Notes: generated by a model not told the origin, from the letters alone. 64,000 nucleotides of DNA from Ixodes scapularis (GCF_016920785.2 NW_024609884.1:33276080-33340079); one strand, 5' to 3'; shown: positions 33,068-42,704, counted from the stretch's first letter. Numbers and translations are program-made.

Positions 33068-34654
33068 TTACGGAAAGGGCTGAAGACCCTCCAGTCGGTA
33101 GTCCCTCAGGGGCCAATAGAGGTCACTAGGTGGTGGAAGAGAGTCCCAGGGTCTCCAGTGCCATGAATCACAGCGGTCAGGCTGCATTGCCGTTGGCAGT
33201 GCTGTTTGCGTGGTGTCTGCCACACCCCGCATAAACACGGTCACGCTGTGGTAGTCCGCCTGGGGCTCAACTGTATCCACAATAGAGCAGATGGCAATGT
33301 CGCGAATATGGATGGTGGTGCTCTCAAGCACCTCACGGTACGCCGCTTCCTCCCAGGTCTCTCCGAATTCCACCTCACTACAGGGTACCTGGTAAAGGCC
33401 TCCTCCTAATAGCTGTTTCCGCCTGCCCAGTATGATCTGACCAGGTAGCGTGTGGTCAAAAACAAACACGGCAATCTCAATGACTGGGCGCTTCATGGCC
33501 TTGCTGGGGTCTCCTTTCTGGGTGTGCTTCAGCCAAAGTGCGGAGAGACTCTTCTCGGCCGAGCTGATGGGCTCACGACGGTACCTCTCCTGTTGGAACT
33601 TGACCAGAGCTCCCGTGATTAATACAATGTCTTCCATCCGCAGCGTTTTTGCCTCTTGTATCAGCACGTCTTGAAGGCCAGTAAACATTGTCTCCAGGCC
33701 TTCCTTTTGCTTCTGGACGAACTTAAGATCACCCTTTAGCTCGGCGCAAAGGAGCATGTACTTTTGAAGCGGACTTTCTTTCGGAGTAGGAGCAAGCCTT
33801 CTTTTGGTTAGCAGCGACTTTCGCTGTGGTGCTGGCACAGCAACAGGTGCTTTTTGCTGGGGCACGGTCGGAACTTCTTGCTGCAGCACGGTGGGAGCTT
33901 TTTGCTGTGGCACACTAGGAGCTTTTTGCTGCGGCACGCTAGGAGCTTTTTGCTGTGGCACGCTAGAAGCTTTTTGCTGTGGTATGGCGGTCAGGGCCTT
34001 CAGTTGCTGCAAGCTGATAGTTGGTTTCGGCGAAGGTGAGAGTTTCATTGCGGCTACCGGTTTTGAAAGCGCCGAGTCACTATTGGCCGAACTCTCCGAT
34101 TCATCGAGCGTCGAGCTCGACATAGCTTGCGCAAGTGGCTTGTCCACCGCTGGCGCTCTGAGGATCGAAATACCTTGAGGTGCTGCGACTCTCACTATCA
34201 TCGGCTTGGTGACTCCCTGCAACCCGGGTGGTCGTGGTGTTTCATCTGGCGCCGCCAGAGCCGAGTAATCATGGTCCATCTCCAAGTGTTGCGCACCGGC
34301 TCTTATGGTGAACAATGTAGGCACTGCATCTGGAACTAAATGGCTGGAGTCATCGCCTTGTTGGAACTGGGACGAATCAAAGTGTAGACTACACAAATAG
34401 TGGTTTTGGTTCAGCTCAGCAGTCGATTTACCAAGTAGCGAGCCGTTGCCGCAATTCTCTGCCCATTCCTTGCAACGCCCCGGCTGCTTAGGAAATCTGT
34501 AGAAATGAAGATTCGATCCATGCTGATTTTGGCACGCGATGGAGGCACACGTTATGGGTTCGTTACCAGTGAGAAAGACGGGGACGCAGTCATCAAGCGT
34601 TGCATCTGCGTCTTCCAACGATGCCTTGCTTTGCAGCACAACTGCACTCGCCAT
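33068..34654 (-). CDS. THAP zinc finger - NUDT15-like Nudix fusion protein
   Basis: A single 528-residue frame. The start chosen is ATG at 34654 (MASAVVLQSK, AAGATGG context); the frame is open further upstream but has no ATG there. Residues 36-115 form a THAP domain: C36-x4-C41, FYRFP, W64, C88-x2-H91 and the closing AVPTLF, which normally binds DNA. Residues about 120-300 are low-complexity, with five PQQKAP units and variants at about 225-275. Residues about 300-360 may be helical. From about 390 the sequence follows human NUDT15: AVFVFDH, ILGRRK, VEFGETWEE, a DYHSVTVFMRG strand and WRPWDSLPP. NUDT15 hydrolyses (thio)dGTP-type nucleotides. The Nudix box keeps E432, R440, E441 and E444 but has S426 for Gly and S445 for the second metal-binding Glu. 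Probably nuclear; hydrolase activity is doubtful. Confidence 0.85.
   Translation of the reverse strand: MASAVVLQSKASLEDADATLDDCVPVFLTGNEPITCASIACQNQHGSNLHFYRFPKQPGRCKEWAENCGNGSLLGKSTAELNQNHYLCSLHFDSSQFQQGDDSSHLVPDAVPTLFTIRAGAQHLEMDHDYSALAAPDETPRPPGLQGVTKPMIVRVAAPQGISILRAPAVDKPLAQAMSSSTLDESESSANSDSALSKPVAAMKLSPSPKPTISLQQLKALTAIPQQKASSVPQQKAPSVPQQKAPSVPQQKAPTVLQQEVPTVPQQKAPVAVPAPQRKSLLTKRRLAPTPKESPLQKYMLLCAELKGDLKFVQKQKEGLETMFTGLQDVLIQEAKTLRMEDIVLITGALVKFQQERYRREPISSAEKSLSALWLKHTQKGDPSKAMKRPVIEIAVFVFDHTLPGQIILGRRKQLLGGGLYQVPCSEVEFGETWEEAAYREVLESTTIHIRDIAICSIVDTVEPQADYHSVTVFMRGVADTTQTALPTAMQPDRCDSWHWRPWDSLPPPSDLYWPLRDYRLEGLQPFP
33846..33990 (-). repeat. 24-bp coding minisatellite
   Basis: Inside the THAP-Nudix gene, about six 24-bp units encode (V)PQQKAPS/T. 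Units differ mainly at synonymous or S/T positions, with one diverged LQQEVPT unit. Copy number could be polymorphic without breaking the frame. Confidence 0.8.
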
Positions 34655-36475
34655 CTTTCGTTCGGCTGGAAGTGTAATTTTCTGGAGACTGTTCGCTAGC
34701 GACACGCTCAAACCGTGTACAAGTAGCTACACCGATAACACAATTGGAAAATTCGCCTTCCAAGGAGTGAGAAAAAAAAGTAAAAGCTAGACCTGCATTT
34801 CTAGGCCGCGTCTAGCGTGTTCGAAAATGCAAGGACCATTGGACTGATTGGATGCTCAATTGGCTTAACGGCTGGCTAGCTAGGCGGCTAGGCTGGTTAG
34901 ACCAGTGAAGTCACAAGCAGCCAGCCGCTCGCCGAGCCGAGTCACGAGTCATGGTAATAGCCAGAGCCATCATTGTTGTCATAGCAACACACGGAAATGC
35001 TAAAGCTACTGGCGCGAGCATGAGGTTTGATCTCGTTGATCATTTGCACGCAATCTCGCGCAAATAGATGACGCCACGCGCTCGCGCCAGTAGCTTTGAC
35101 AGCGTTGCACGCTAAGCTAGGTGGTGGTGCAAGCTACCGCCCGTTACAAAGGGTACAAGGTTATAGCTATTAACTTCCATCCATCCGTGCAAATAAAATC
35201 TCTATGGTCTCAGCGAGTTCGTTTCACACGCACTGGCACCGTTCGAGTTCTCTCCCAGAATGCATCGCACTCCCAGAGTGTTGCACGGAAAACTGGACTC
35301 AAACGAACTCGCCAAATGCACCGAGTGCAGAGGACTGACGCTGCCGCCATCTATGTTGTAGAAAAGGTACCGACTTCAAACCGAAACTAGCGCCTTTCTG
35401 TTCGGAGTGATGCGTGGGAATGCGAGAATGCAGTCGGCTACCAACGTTTATCTAGAAACGTTGGTCGCTGCAACCTGTAGTTTATAGTTGCGATGACTTC
35501 AAACAGCTCGGCTGCCGTAGAGATAGTTACAGACGGCGTAAATTTCCACAACCAGCTGTCTACAAAGCAGCCGGTTGCTATCTTTCAATTCTTATAACCG
35601 TTTACACCGAAGAAAACTGATGATGCTGTCCGAGCACAAGCATGATCCGTGGATCAGATATTAGCCTTGGTGAGGGCGTCGAGAACGAGAGCATTCTCGA
35701 ACAAAATACGACGGGGCAAGTTAGCTGACGTAGGTAAATGTTAAACATGATGATGTTGCCCAATCCTCGGGTAAAGTTACCATCTTTAGCTTTCTCTGAT
35801 GCTTATTGGGCAGTCGGAGGTTTCTGCTGGGGGAGTTTTGTCGACAAATGTTAAATTTTTCACCCGCACACAGATGGTGATAGATATCTCGGGGGCCGCT
35901 GTTACGTTTGTTCTGAGCATTCCTTTACACACTGGTATATTTCAGCGTTTGTACGGCAACAGAGCGATTTAAAACCTGCAAATAAATCACGGGTTGTCAA
36001 TTTCTTTCTTCGGGAAATAGCAGAGGCTCACAATTCAAGCTCGCGTTTGATTTCGTGGCCCGCGGGACGCGATTTCTATCAGAAAATCTACTTTTTTTCC
36101 GTTCGGCTCCGCGACACATCGTAGCAGACGAACCCTCGTCGTCTGCTCCCGCTCCTCGCCGGCCCCGCCGGAGCGAGGCATGACGGGATTGCATTTTGGC
36201 GCACTCCCGATTTTCTCGGTGCAGCGAGTGCATGCACGCGTGGGGTGTCAGCGCTGAAACGAACTCGGAGAGTGCAACCCGTGCAACCACTCGTGGAGTG
36301 CCGGCCGAAACGAACCCGTTCCACGCTGCGAGTGGGCACGCGTGGGCACGAGTGCAGTGAAACGAACTCGCTATAAAAGTTAATTATTTATCTTCGTTTG
36401 AATGCAACTAAAAACGATGATTAATAAGTAACTTCTAGAGTCCAAAGAAAGCCCCTGAAAGAGCGCAAGTACCAC
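34655..36475. other. upstream of the THAP-Nudix gene; inverted repeat inside
   Basis: No gene recognised. AGCGAGTTCGTTTCAC near 35213 and GTGAAACGAACTCGCT near 36356 are exact inverses and may be termini of a TIR element of about 1.17 kb. Between them are further GTGCA/ACTCG-rich short motifs. No TSD could be read. Confidence 0.4.
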
Positions 36476-36487
36476 GTGATATACCTA

Positions 36488-36536
36488 AGCGCCGGTCAGA
36501 AATCGACGGCAGGGGCGCCCCGGAGTTTTTTCCTTT

Positions 36537-36568
<32 letters not shown>

Positions 36569-36840
36569 TGGGGAAGAAACGCGTTGAACCATGGGAACCA
36601 TGGCCTCCGAAAACCGGCAGCGCATCGGGCGTACCAGGCTCAGCGTGCGGCGGCGGCGGAGGCGCAGCGCGACGGCGCACCACGGCTCTGCGGCGCACCT
36701 AGACCTGTGCGCCGCCGCGCCGCGCCGCCGCCGCCGCCGCCTGTTTTGCTCTCGCCGCCCTGCGCCGCCGCCGGAATCCCCAGAGCCAGCACGCCGCCGC
36801 CGCCGCCAAGCAAAAAATCCGGCGCGCCGCGGGCGCGGCC

Positions 36841-36890
<50 letters not shown>

Positions 36891-37163
36891 AAAGGGGGGG
36901 GGGGGGGGGGTGTGTGGAGGGGTGCGTAGCATTGGTGTTTCTTTTTTTCTGCTTCTGTATCAGTCTCACCTACTATATTATGCATAAAAAAATGAATAAA
37001 TACACCGGTGTCTGTATGTTTTTTCCCTTTCATTTTTACTCCTTTACACGGAACGATAAAAGAAATGGACAAAACAACAAGTCTCGAACACAGTTGCTGG
37101 TTTATTTAAACAACGAACGCTCTTATATATACCTCAAGACCCTCACCACCAATAAAGAAACAC
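36488..37163. repeat. GC-rich and homopolymer-rich left arm of a large inverted repeat
   Basis: Holds GCGCCGGTCAGAAATCG, long GGC/CCG runs, T43 (36844-36886) and G17 (36894-36910). 37020-37163 is LTR-like on the minus strand: TATATATAAGAGCGTTCGTT, then AAATAAAC, then CTGTGTTCGAGAC. The LTR-like part is an inverted match to about 44740-45115, and the GC-rich part partly matches 46440-46560. The 233- and 195-codon frames across it are translations of simple repeats. Confidence 0.55.
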
Positions 37164-37177
37164 CTCCTCTTAACTAG
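37164..37177. repeat. left target-site duplication of the Penelope-like composite
   Basis: CTCCTCTTAACTAG, 14 bp, identical to 42128-42141. Bases just outside and inside differ on the two sides, so the match is exactly 14 bp. Confidence 0.9.
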
Positions 37178-37260
37178 AAGGTAAACATCTTCGACAGACG
37201 TCTGTCTGGTTGGGAAGTGATAATGGAAAAATATTTGACTCCAACCAAAAATTAAACTCG

Positions 37261-37298
37261 GACCCAACGTTTCAAAACCAGTTCGGTTTCTTCTTCAG
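37261..37298 (-). ncRNA. hammerhead-ribozyme-like motif, minus copy
   Basis: Exact inverse of the motif at 42053-42090, described there. Overlaps the stop codon of the minus-strand PLE frame. Confidence 0.4.
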
Positions 37299-39530
37299 GG
37301 GCGATTGATCTCGTGCGTGGGAGCAGCCTCGTCTTCTTTGGTGATACGAATATTTTCTAATCGCGCTTCCGCCTTGCCATCCAGTCTTTTTCTAATCACG
37401 TGTCGTAGTCCGCTCACATAAACAGATGGTAAGGTACCCATAGATCTGTTGATGTTTCCTGGTGTATTTTGGATGTGCCATGATTCAAGGTGATGTCTTT
37501 TTCGGAGATTGGTTTCAACATCAAGAACGGACGCGTTCGCGAAGTCTATCGGATGGTCAAAGGTGTCACAGTGCTCCGCAAGAGCACTGCGTTCTCGGTC
37601 GAATTTGCGTACATCGTTCTTGTGCTGGCGTAACCTTTCTATGAAGTTCTTTGTTTCGCCGATATAAGATGCAGGACATTTTAAGCAGGGGATCCGGTAA
37701 ACAATTCCCGGTGCTTTTTCCTTCGGGGGGCGATCTTTTGGTCTTGGCATGAACCGTCCAAGAGTGGATACCGGTTTGTGAGCCACGTGAATGCCTTGTT
37801 TTGCAAGCACCCGTGATAGTGCTTCGCTAGTACCCTGAACGTAGGGAACGCTGATGCGCGTGATGGGGCGATGCGGCGCAGCTCCCTTTGGTTGTGGGTT
37901 TTGGCGAGCGTGAACCGTACGTTTGGTGACTTGTCGGATGAATCTTGTCGGGTAGCCGTTCTTTCTCAAATCAGCGATCACACTCTGCCCCTCGCTTTTT
38001 CTGTCAGTTTCTGAAGAACAGATAACAGCCGCCCTGGACATGAGTGTTGCAACGACTGATGCCTTATGACTCGCTGGATGGTGCGACTTAAAATTAAGGT
38101 AGCGTCCGGTGTGAGTGGGCTTCCTGTACACCGAAAACTTCATCTCCTCCCCTTGCCTCTTCACCAGTACATCAAGGAATGGTAAACTGTTGTCCTTTTC
38201 CCGTTCCACGGTGAATTGGATGTCGGGCTCGATGGAGTTAAGGTGAGCCAGGAACTTGTCAACTTCTGATGTTTTCAATATACAAAAACAGTCGTCCACA
38301 TAACGCATGAACACCTCAGGTTTGTTGGCAAAGGACTGTAGCGCTCGTTGTTCGATGCTTTCCATTGTCAAATTTGCAGTGGTGACAGATATGGACGCAC
38401 CCATCGCAGTTCCGCTGGTTTGTTTGTAGAAGTCCCCTTTGAAGCAAAAGTAGGTGCCGCGGAGGCAAAAATCAAGAAGGCGGCACAGCTCGTCCACGCT
38501 GAGGCTGGTTCTGGTGCTGAGTTCGGAATCTGATTCGAGAACCGCTCTGGCTGTGGAGACTGCCAGGGGTACTGGAACGCTGGTAAAGAGGGACACGACA
38601 TCGAACGACACCATGCTGTGTTCCCTGTTGACCTTCACTTCCGACATGCGTTCAACGAAGTCACCGGCATTGCGGACAAAGGTGGAGGTTCTTCCAGTGA
38701 GAGGCGAAATTATCCGGTGTAAGTAGTTTGACAAGGCCCGGAGCGGAGAGGTGGTGAAATCTACTATGGGTCGCAGAGGAACGTTGATCTTATGAATCTT
38801 GGGCAGCCCATAGAAGCCCGGTGCAGAGCCATTCCTGCATATGAGCTGAAAGTAGAGGCCTTTTGAATCGGGGTGGTTCCTGAAAACATCTGCCAGAGTC
38901 TTGTTCAGGCCGTCTTGGACTTGGCGGGTTGGATCTTTCTTCAGCTTTTCATAAGCAGGACTGTCAAGGAGGTCTCCGACCTTACGCTCGTAAGCTTCCC
39001 GGTCTAGGACCACAGTCGCATTGCCCTTGTCCGCAGGCAGAATTACGATAGTGGTATCCGCCTGGAGCTCCCGCAGCGCTTTGCTTTCTTCTTTAGGCAG
39101 GTTATGGTGTGGTTGAGAACGGAGTCTTGACAGAATACCTATTGCTTTAAGTCGAACTCCTTCACGAACGTCGGGATCCAGGTGGGAGATTCCGTCTTCT
39201 ACGGCTGCGACCATTTTCGCCAGGGGTGGTCTTCCTGAGGTCATGTTGAAGTTGTGACCTTTCGCCAAAACATCCGTCTCGCAGTCAGAAAGTCGTTTAG
39301 ATGAAAGATTCATTACAAAAGCGGTGGTGTCGCAGCTTTTGTTTGTCGTGCTTGCCTTTGATAGAATCGAAAGCTTCCTCTGCTGGGACGAACGTTGCTT
39401 CTTTTCGGCAGTGGCCGCGACGTTCCCAGCAAACAACTGCAGAGATGGTAGTACGTCTGGAATCTGATGTTCGAGCTTCCGACGTAGAAAAAACAGATCC
39501 AGTTCCTTTTTCTTTATGGTGGTATGGCAT
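37295..39530 (-). CDS. PLE reverse transcriptase - GIY-YIG protein, 5'-truncated copy
   Basis: The frame carries the full Penelope-type RT (fingers with ILPADKGNATVVLDREAY, FYGLPKIHK, motif A SFDVVSLFTSVP, motif B SGTAMGASIS, motif C YVDD). This is followed by the cysteine-containing linker and GIY-YIG endonuclease (GIVYRIPCLKCPASYIGET, then ALAEHC and LESWHIQ). The frame is open beyond 39530 to 39592, but those upstream codons are the reverse strand of the other copy's 5' end, so the natural N-terminus is missing. From CHTTIKKK onward it is residue-for-residue the same as the plus copy. It probably cannot make the complete protein by itself. Confidence 0.8.
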
Positions 39531-42056
39531 AAATATTTTTCCATTATCACTTCCCAACCAGACAGACGTCTGTCGAAGATGTTTACCTTCAAGTCTTTAC
39601 ACCTCGATTACGGGCGTTCGACAGCTCAGCTTGCGAAACGGTATGTCAACGTTACTCGCAGCATCTCCGTCTTCAAAACGCACCTTGACTTTACAAAAAC
39701 CTGCCGAGACATGAGCGTGATTCCGCATAGCCTACGTCTTAAGCGTCTCGTCCACACTCAAGAGGGACACCGGATCGTGGCTCAAGCAGAACATCGTTTG
39801 CTCAACGCCCGAATCCATGAATGCCATACCACCATAAAGAAAAAGGAACTGGATCTGTTTTTTCTACGTCGGAAGCTCGAACATCAGATTCCAGACGTAC
39901 TACCATCTCTGCAGTTGTTTGCTGGGAACGTCGCGGCCACTGCCGAAAAGAAGCAACGTTCGTCCCAGCAGAGGAAGCTTTCGATTCTATCAAAGGCAAG
40001 CACGACAAACAAAAGCTGCGACACCACCGCTTTTGTAATGAATCTTTCATCTAAACGACTTTCTGACTGCGAGACGGATGTTTTGGCGAAAGGTCACAAC
40101 TTCAACATGACCTCAGGAAGACCACCCCTGGCGAAAATGGTCGCAGCCGTAGAAGACGGAATCTCCCACCTGGATCCCGACGTTCGTGAAGGAGTTCGAC
40201 TTAAAGCAATAGGTATTCTGTCAAGACTCCGTTCTCAACCACACCATAACCTGCCTAAAGAAGAAAGCAAAGCGCTGCGGGAGCTCCAGGCGGATACCAC
40301 TATCGTAATTCTGCCTGCGGACAAGGGCAATGCGACTGTGGTCCTAGACCGGGAAGCTTACGAGCGTAAGGTCGGAGACCTCCTTGACAGTCCTGCTTAT
40401 GAAAAGCTGAAGAAAGATCCAACCCGCCAAGTCCAAGACGGCCTGAACAAGACTCTGGCAGATGTTTTCAGGAACCACCCCGATTCAAAAGGCCTCTACT
40501 TTCAGCTCATATGCAGGAATGGCTCTGCACCGGGCTTCTATGGGCTGCCCAAGATTCATAAGATCAACGTTCCTCTGCGACCCATAGTAGATTTCACCAC
40601 CTCTCCGCTCCGGGCCTTGTCAAACTACTTACACCGGATAATTTCGCCTCTCACTGGAAGAACCTCCACCTTTGTCCGCAATGCCGGTGACTTCGTTGAA
40701 CGCATGTCGGAAGTGAAGGTCAACAGGGAACACAGCATGGTGTCGTTCGATGTCGTGTCCCTCTTTACCAGCGTTCCAGTACCCCTGGCAGTCTCCACAG
40801 CCAGAGCGGTTCTCGAATCAGATTCCGAACTCAGCACCAGAACCAGCCTCAGCGTGGACGAGCTGTGCCGCCTTCTTGATTTTTGCCTCCGCGGCACCTA
40901 CTTTTGCTTCAAAGGGGACTTCTACAAACAAACCAGCGGAACTGCGATGGGTGCGTCCATATCTGTCACCACTGCAAATTTGACAATGGAAAGCATCGAA
41001 CAACGAGCGCTACAGTCCTTTGCCAACAAACCTGAGGTGTTCATGCGTTATGTGGACGACTGTTTTTGTATATTGAAAACATCAGAAGTTGACAAGTTCC
41101 TGGCTCACCTTAACTCCATCGAGCCCGACATCCAATTCACCGTGGAACGGGAAAAGGACAACAGTTTACCATTCCTTGATGTACTGGTGAAGAGGCAAGG
41201 GGAGGAGATGAAGTTTTCGGTGTACAGGAAGCCCACTCACACCGGACGCTACCTTAATTTTAAGTCGCACCATCCAGCGAGTCATAAGGCATCAGTCGTT
41301 GCAACACTCATGTCCAGGGCGGCTGTTATCTGTTCTTCAGAAACTGACAGAAAAAGCGAGGGGCAGAGTGTGATCGCTGATTTGAGAAAGAACGGCTACC
41401 CGACAAGATTCATCCGACAAGTCACCAAACGTACGGTTCACGCTCGCCAAAACCCACAACCAAAGGGAGCTGCGCCGCATCGCCCCATCACGCGCATCAG
41501 CGTTCCCTACGTTCAGGGTACTAGCGAAGCACTATCACGGGTGCTTGCAAAACAAGGCATTCACGTGGCTCACAAACCGGTATCCACTCTTGGACGGTTC
41601 ATGCCAAGACCAAAAGATCGCCCCCCGAAGGAAAAAGCACCGGGAATTGTTTACCGGATCCCCTGCTTAAAATGTCCTGCATCTTATATCGGCGAAACAA
41701 AGAACTTCATAGAAAGGTTACGCCAGCACAAGAACGATGTACGCAAATTCGACCGAGAACGCAGTGCTCTTGCGGAGCACTGTGACACCTTTGACCATCC
41801 GATAGACTTCGCGAACGCGTCCGTTCTTGATGTTGAAACCAATCTCCGAAAAAGACATCACCTTGAATCATGGCACATCCAAAATACACCAGGAAACATC
41901 AACAGATCTATGGGTACCTTACCATCTGTTTATGTGAGCGGACTACGACACGTGATTAGAAAAAGACTGGATGGCAAGGCGGAAGCGCGATTAGAAAATA
42001 TTCGTATCACCAAAGAAGACGAGGCTGCTCCCACGCACGAGATCAATCGCCCCTGA
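39516..42056 (+). CDS. PLE reverse transcriptase - GIY-YIG endonuclease, full-length copy
   Basis: An uninterrupted 846-codon frame, with no stop or shift. The first ATG at 39516 lies in the inverted neighbour; more natural starts are MFTFKSL (39579) or MSVIPHS (39711). Order of parts: N-terminal basic region; RT with FYGLPKIHK, motif A SFDVVSLF, motif B TSGTAMGAS, and catalytic YVDD at residues 512-515 (41049-41060); thumb (PFLDVLVKR, VYRKPTHTGRYL); a linker; then GIY-YIG with CLKC, SYIGET, a catalytic-type R in ERLRQHK, ALAEHC and a final LESWHI. This enzyme copies element RNA at a nick made by the endonuclease. All catalytic motifs look intact, so the copy may be competent. Confidence 0.9.
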   Translation: MVVWHKYFSIITSQPDRRLSKMFTFKSLHLDYGRSTAQLAKRYVNVTRSISVFKTHLDFTKTCRDMSVIPHSLRLKRLVHTQEGHRIVAQAEHRLLNARIHECHTTIKKKELDLFFLRRKLEHQIPDVLPSLQLFAGNVAATAEKKQRSSQQRKLSILSKASTTNKSCDTTAFVMNLSSKRLSDCETDVLAKGHNFNMTSGRPPLAKMVAAVEDGISHLDPDVREGVRLKAIGILSRLRSQPHHNLPKEESKALRELQADTTIVILPADKGNATVVLDREAYERKVGDLLDSPAYEKLKKDPTRQVQDGLNKTLADVFRNHPDSKGLYFQLICRNGSAPGFYGLPKIHKINVPLRPIVDFTTSPLRALSNYLHRIISPLTGRTSTFVRNAGDFVERMSEVKVNREHSMVSFDVVSLFTSVPVPLAVSTARAVLESDSELSTRTSLSVDELCRLLDFCLRGTYFCFKGDFYKQTSGTAMGASISVTTANLTMESIEQRALQSFANKPEVFMRYVDDCFCILKTSEVDKFLAHLNSIEPDIQFTVEREKDNSLPFLDVLVKRQGEEMKFSVYRKPTHTGRYLNFKSHHPASHKASVVATLMSRAAVICSSETDRKSEGQSVIADLRKNGYPTRFIRQVTKRTVHARQNPQPKGAAPHRPITRISVPYVQGTSEALSRVLAKQGIHVAHKPVSTLGRFMPRPKDRPPKEKAPGIVYRIPCLKCPASYIGETKNFIERLRQHKNDVRKFDRERSALAEHCDTFDHPIDFANASVLDVETNLRKRHHLESWHIQNTPGNINRSMGTLPSVYVSGLRHVIRKRLDGKAEARLENIRITKEDEAAPTHEINRP

Positions 42057-42090
42057 AGAAGAAACCGAACTGGTTTTGAAACGTTGGGTC
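42053..42090 (+). ncRNA. hammerhead-ribozyme-like motif at PLE 3' end
   Basis: CTGAAGA (fits CUGANGA) at 42053-42059 is followed by a stem AAACC-GAACT-GGTTT (42062-42076), then GAAAC (42078-42082) and GTTGG with GTC at 42088-42090. This is the order of the type I hammerhead core, and PLEs are known to carry such ribozymes. Stem III would be only about 2 bp and stem I pairs poorly, so activity is uncertain. The core overlaps the stop codon of the RT frame. Confidence 0.45.
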
Positions 42091-42127
42091 CGAGTTTAAT
42101 TTTTGGTTGGAGTCAAATATTTTTCCA

Positions 42128-42141
42128 CTCCTCTTAACTAG
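42128..42141. repeat. right target-site duplication of the PLE
   Basis: CTCCTCTTAACTAG, exact match to 37164-37177. Confidence 0.9.
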
Positions 42142-42300
42142 GTCACCGAGAACCGGACACTCACAGAACCCATATGGTTCATGATTCAGACTGATCCAAA
42201 TGATTCACACCAACCAGCTACCCTGATGACCTCGCTTGCGGGCTGACCAGCCACATGCGATAACAGGCAACTCCAGCTCCAGCAGAGCTCTTAAAACTTT
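42142..42300 (-). repeat. continuation of the LTR-like left arm
   Basis: Resumes the sequence cut by the PLE. It is an inverted match to about 44185-44300, including CACATGCGATAACAGGCAAC (opposite strand near 44200), a GACGACCTCGCTTG-like block and CCGGACACTCA. Together with 37020-37163 it looks like one minus-sense LTR. Confidence 0.6.
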
Positions 42301-42700
42301 CGGAAAACCCACAAAACAAGACCTTAGAGACACAAAATACGCTTCATATCACCGTCCAATGCCAAGGACAATGTGCTTATACAATTACCAGAGGTCGAAA
42401 TACGCATGGTCTCCCTTAGAACTCTCCTACCATTGCTGATTGTTGGGCGAGTTGGTATTGTACGTGAGAAAACATTATTGCGCTTTAAGACATAGACAGA
42501 GGAAGAACACCACAGAGCGCTTACTTTCAACTGATTTAACCCAAGAGCCTCAGTGTAGATACACACTGCGTCACCGCACCACATCTCAACCAATCCGTGG
42601 CCCCGCCGTAGGCCGCAAATACACTGTCTCTTTTTAAGCCTAGTCAATTGAAGCCACGCATGACTGCGTGTGCAAACCATTATTTGCTTCTTCCACTGTT
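42301..42700. other. spacer inside the inverted arms
   Basis: No domain recognised. The 118-codon minus frame (42324-42680) is unsupported. Confidence 0.3.
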
Positions 42701-42704
42701 CTCG

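Larger units (their letters stand above)
37178..42127. mobile_element. Penelope-like retroelement (PLE), inverted dimer
   Basis: A 4950-bp composite between 14-bp target duplications. Arms 37224-39530 (minus copy) and 39821-42127 (plus copy) are 2307-bp inverted repeats whose shared proteins translate identically. The 290-bp spacer (39531-39820) is the 5' part of the plus copy, so the plus copy is full length and the minus copy is 5'-truncated. Beyond its 3' end the minus copy carries 46 bp (37178-37223) that repeat the element's own 5' sequence, as expected if the template was a tandem (pLTR-like) molecule. PLEs encode reverse transcriptase plus GIY-YIG endonuclease and often insert in such partial-tandem or inverted forms. 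Identical arms and an intact duplication indicate a recent insertion. Confidence 0.9.

Noticed and set aside
33804..34178. 124-codon plus frame rich in Cys-Gly
   Set aside because: It is the opposite strand of the PQQKAP minisatellite in the THAP-Nudix gene.
34655..34711. Upstream extension of the THAP-Nudix frame
   Set aside because: No ATG there (it begins at TTG); the ATG at 34654 has a good context.
36476..37177. 233- and 195-codon frames on opposite strands
   Set aside because: They translate GGC/CCG runs, T43 and G17. No domain, and composition explains the openness.
38348..38726. Plus frames across the minus PLE copy
   Set aside because: Shadows of the RT coding region; the same shadows occur inverted at 40625-41003.
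37178..42127. PLE palindrome as an assembly artefact
   Set aside because: A 14-bp duplication flanks the whole unit and the plus copy has 290 bp of unique 5' sequence, which an artefactual mirror would not produce. Long-read confirmation would still settle it.
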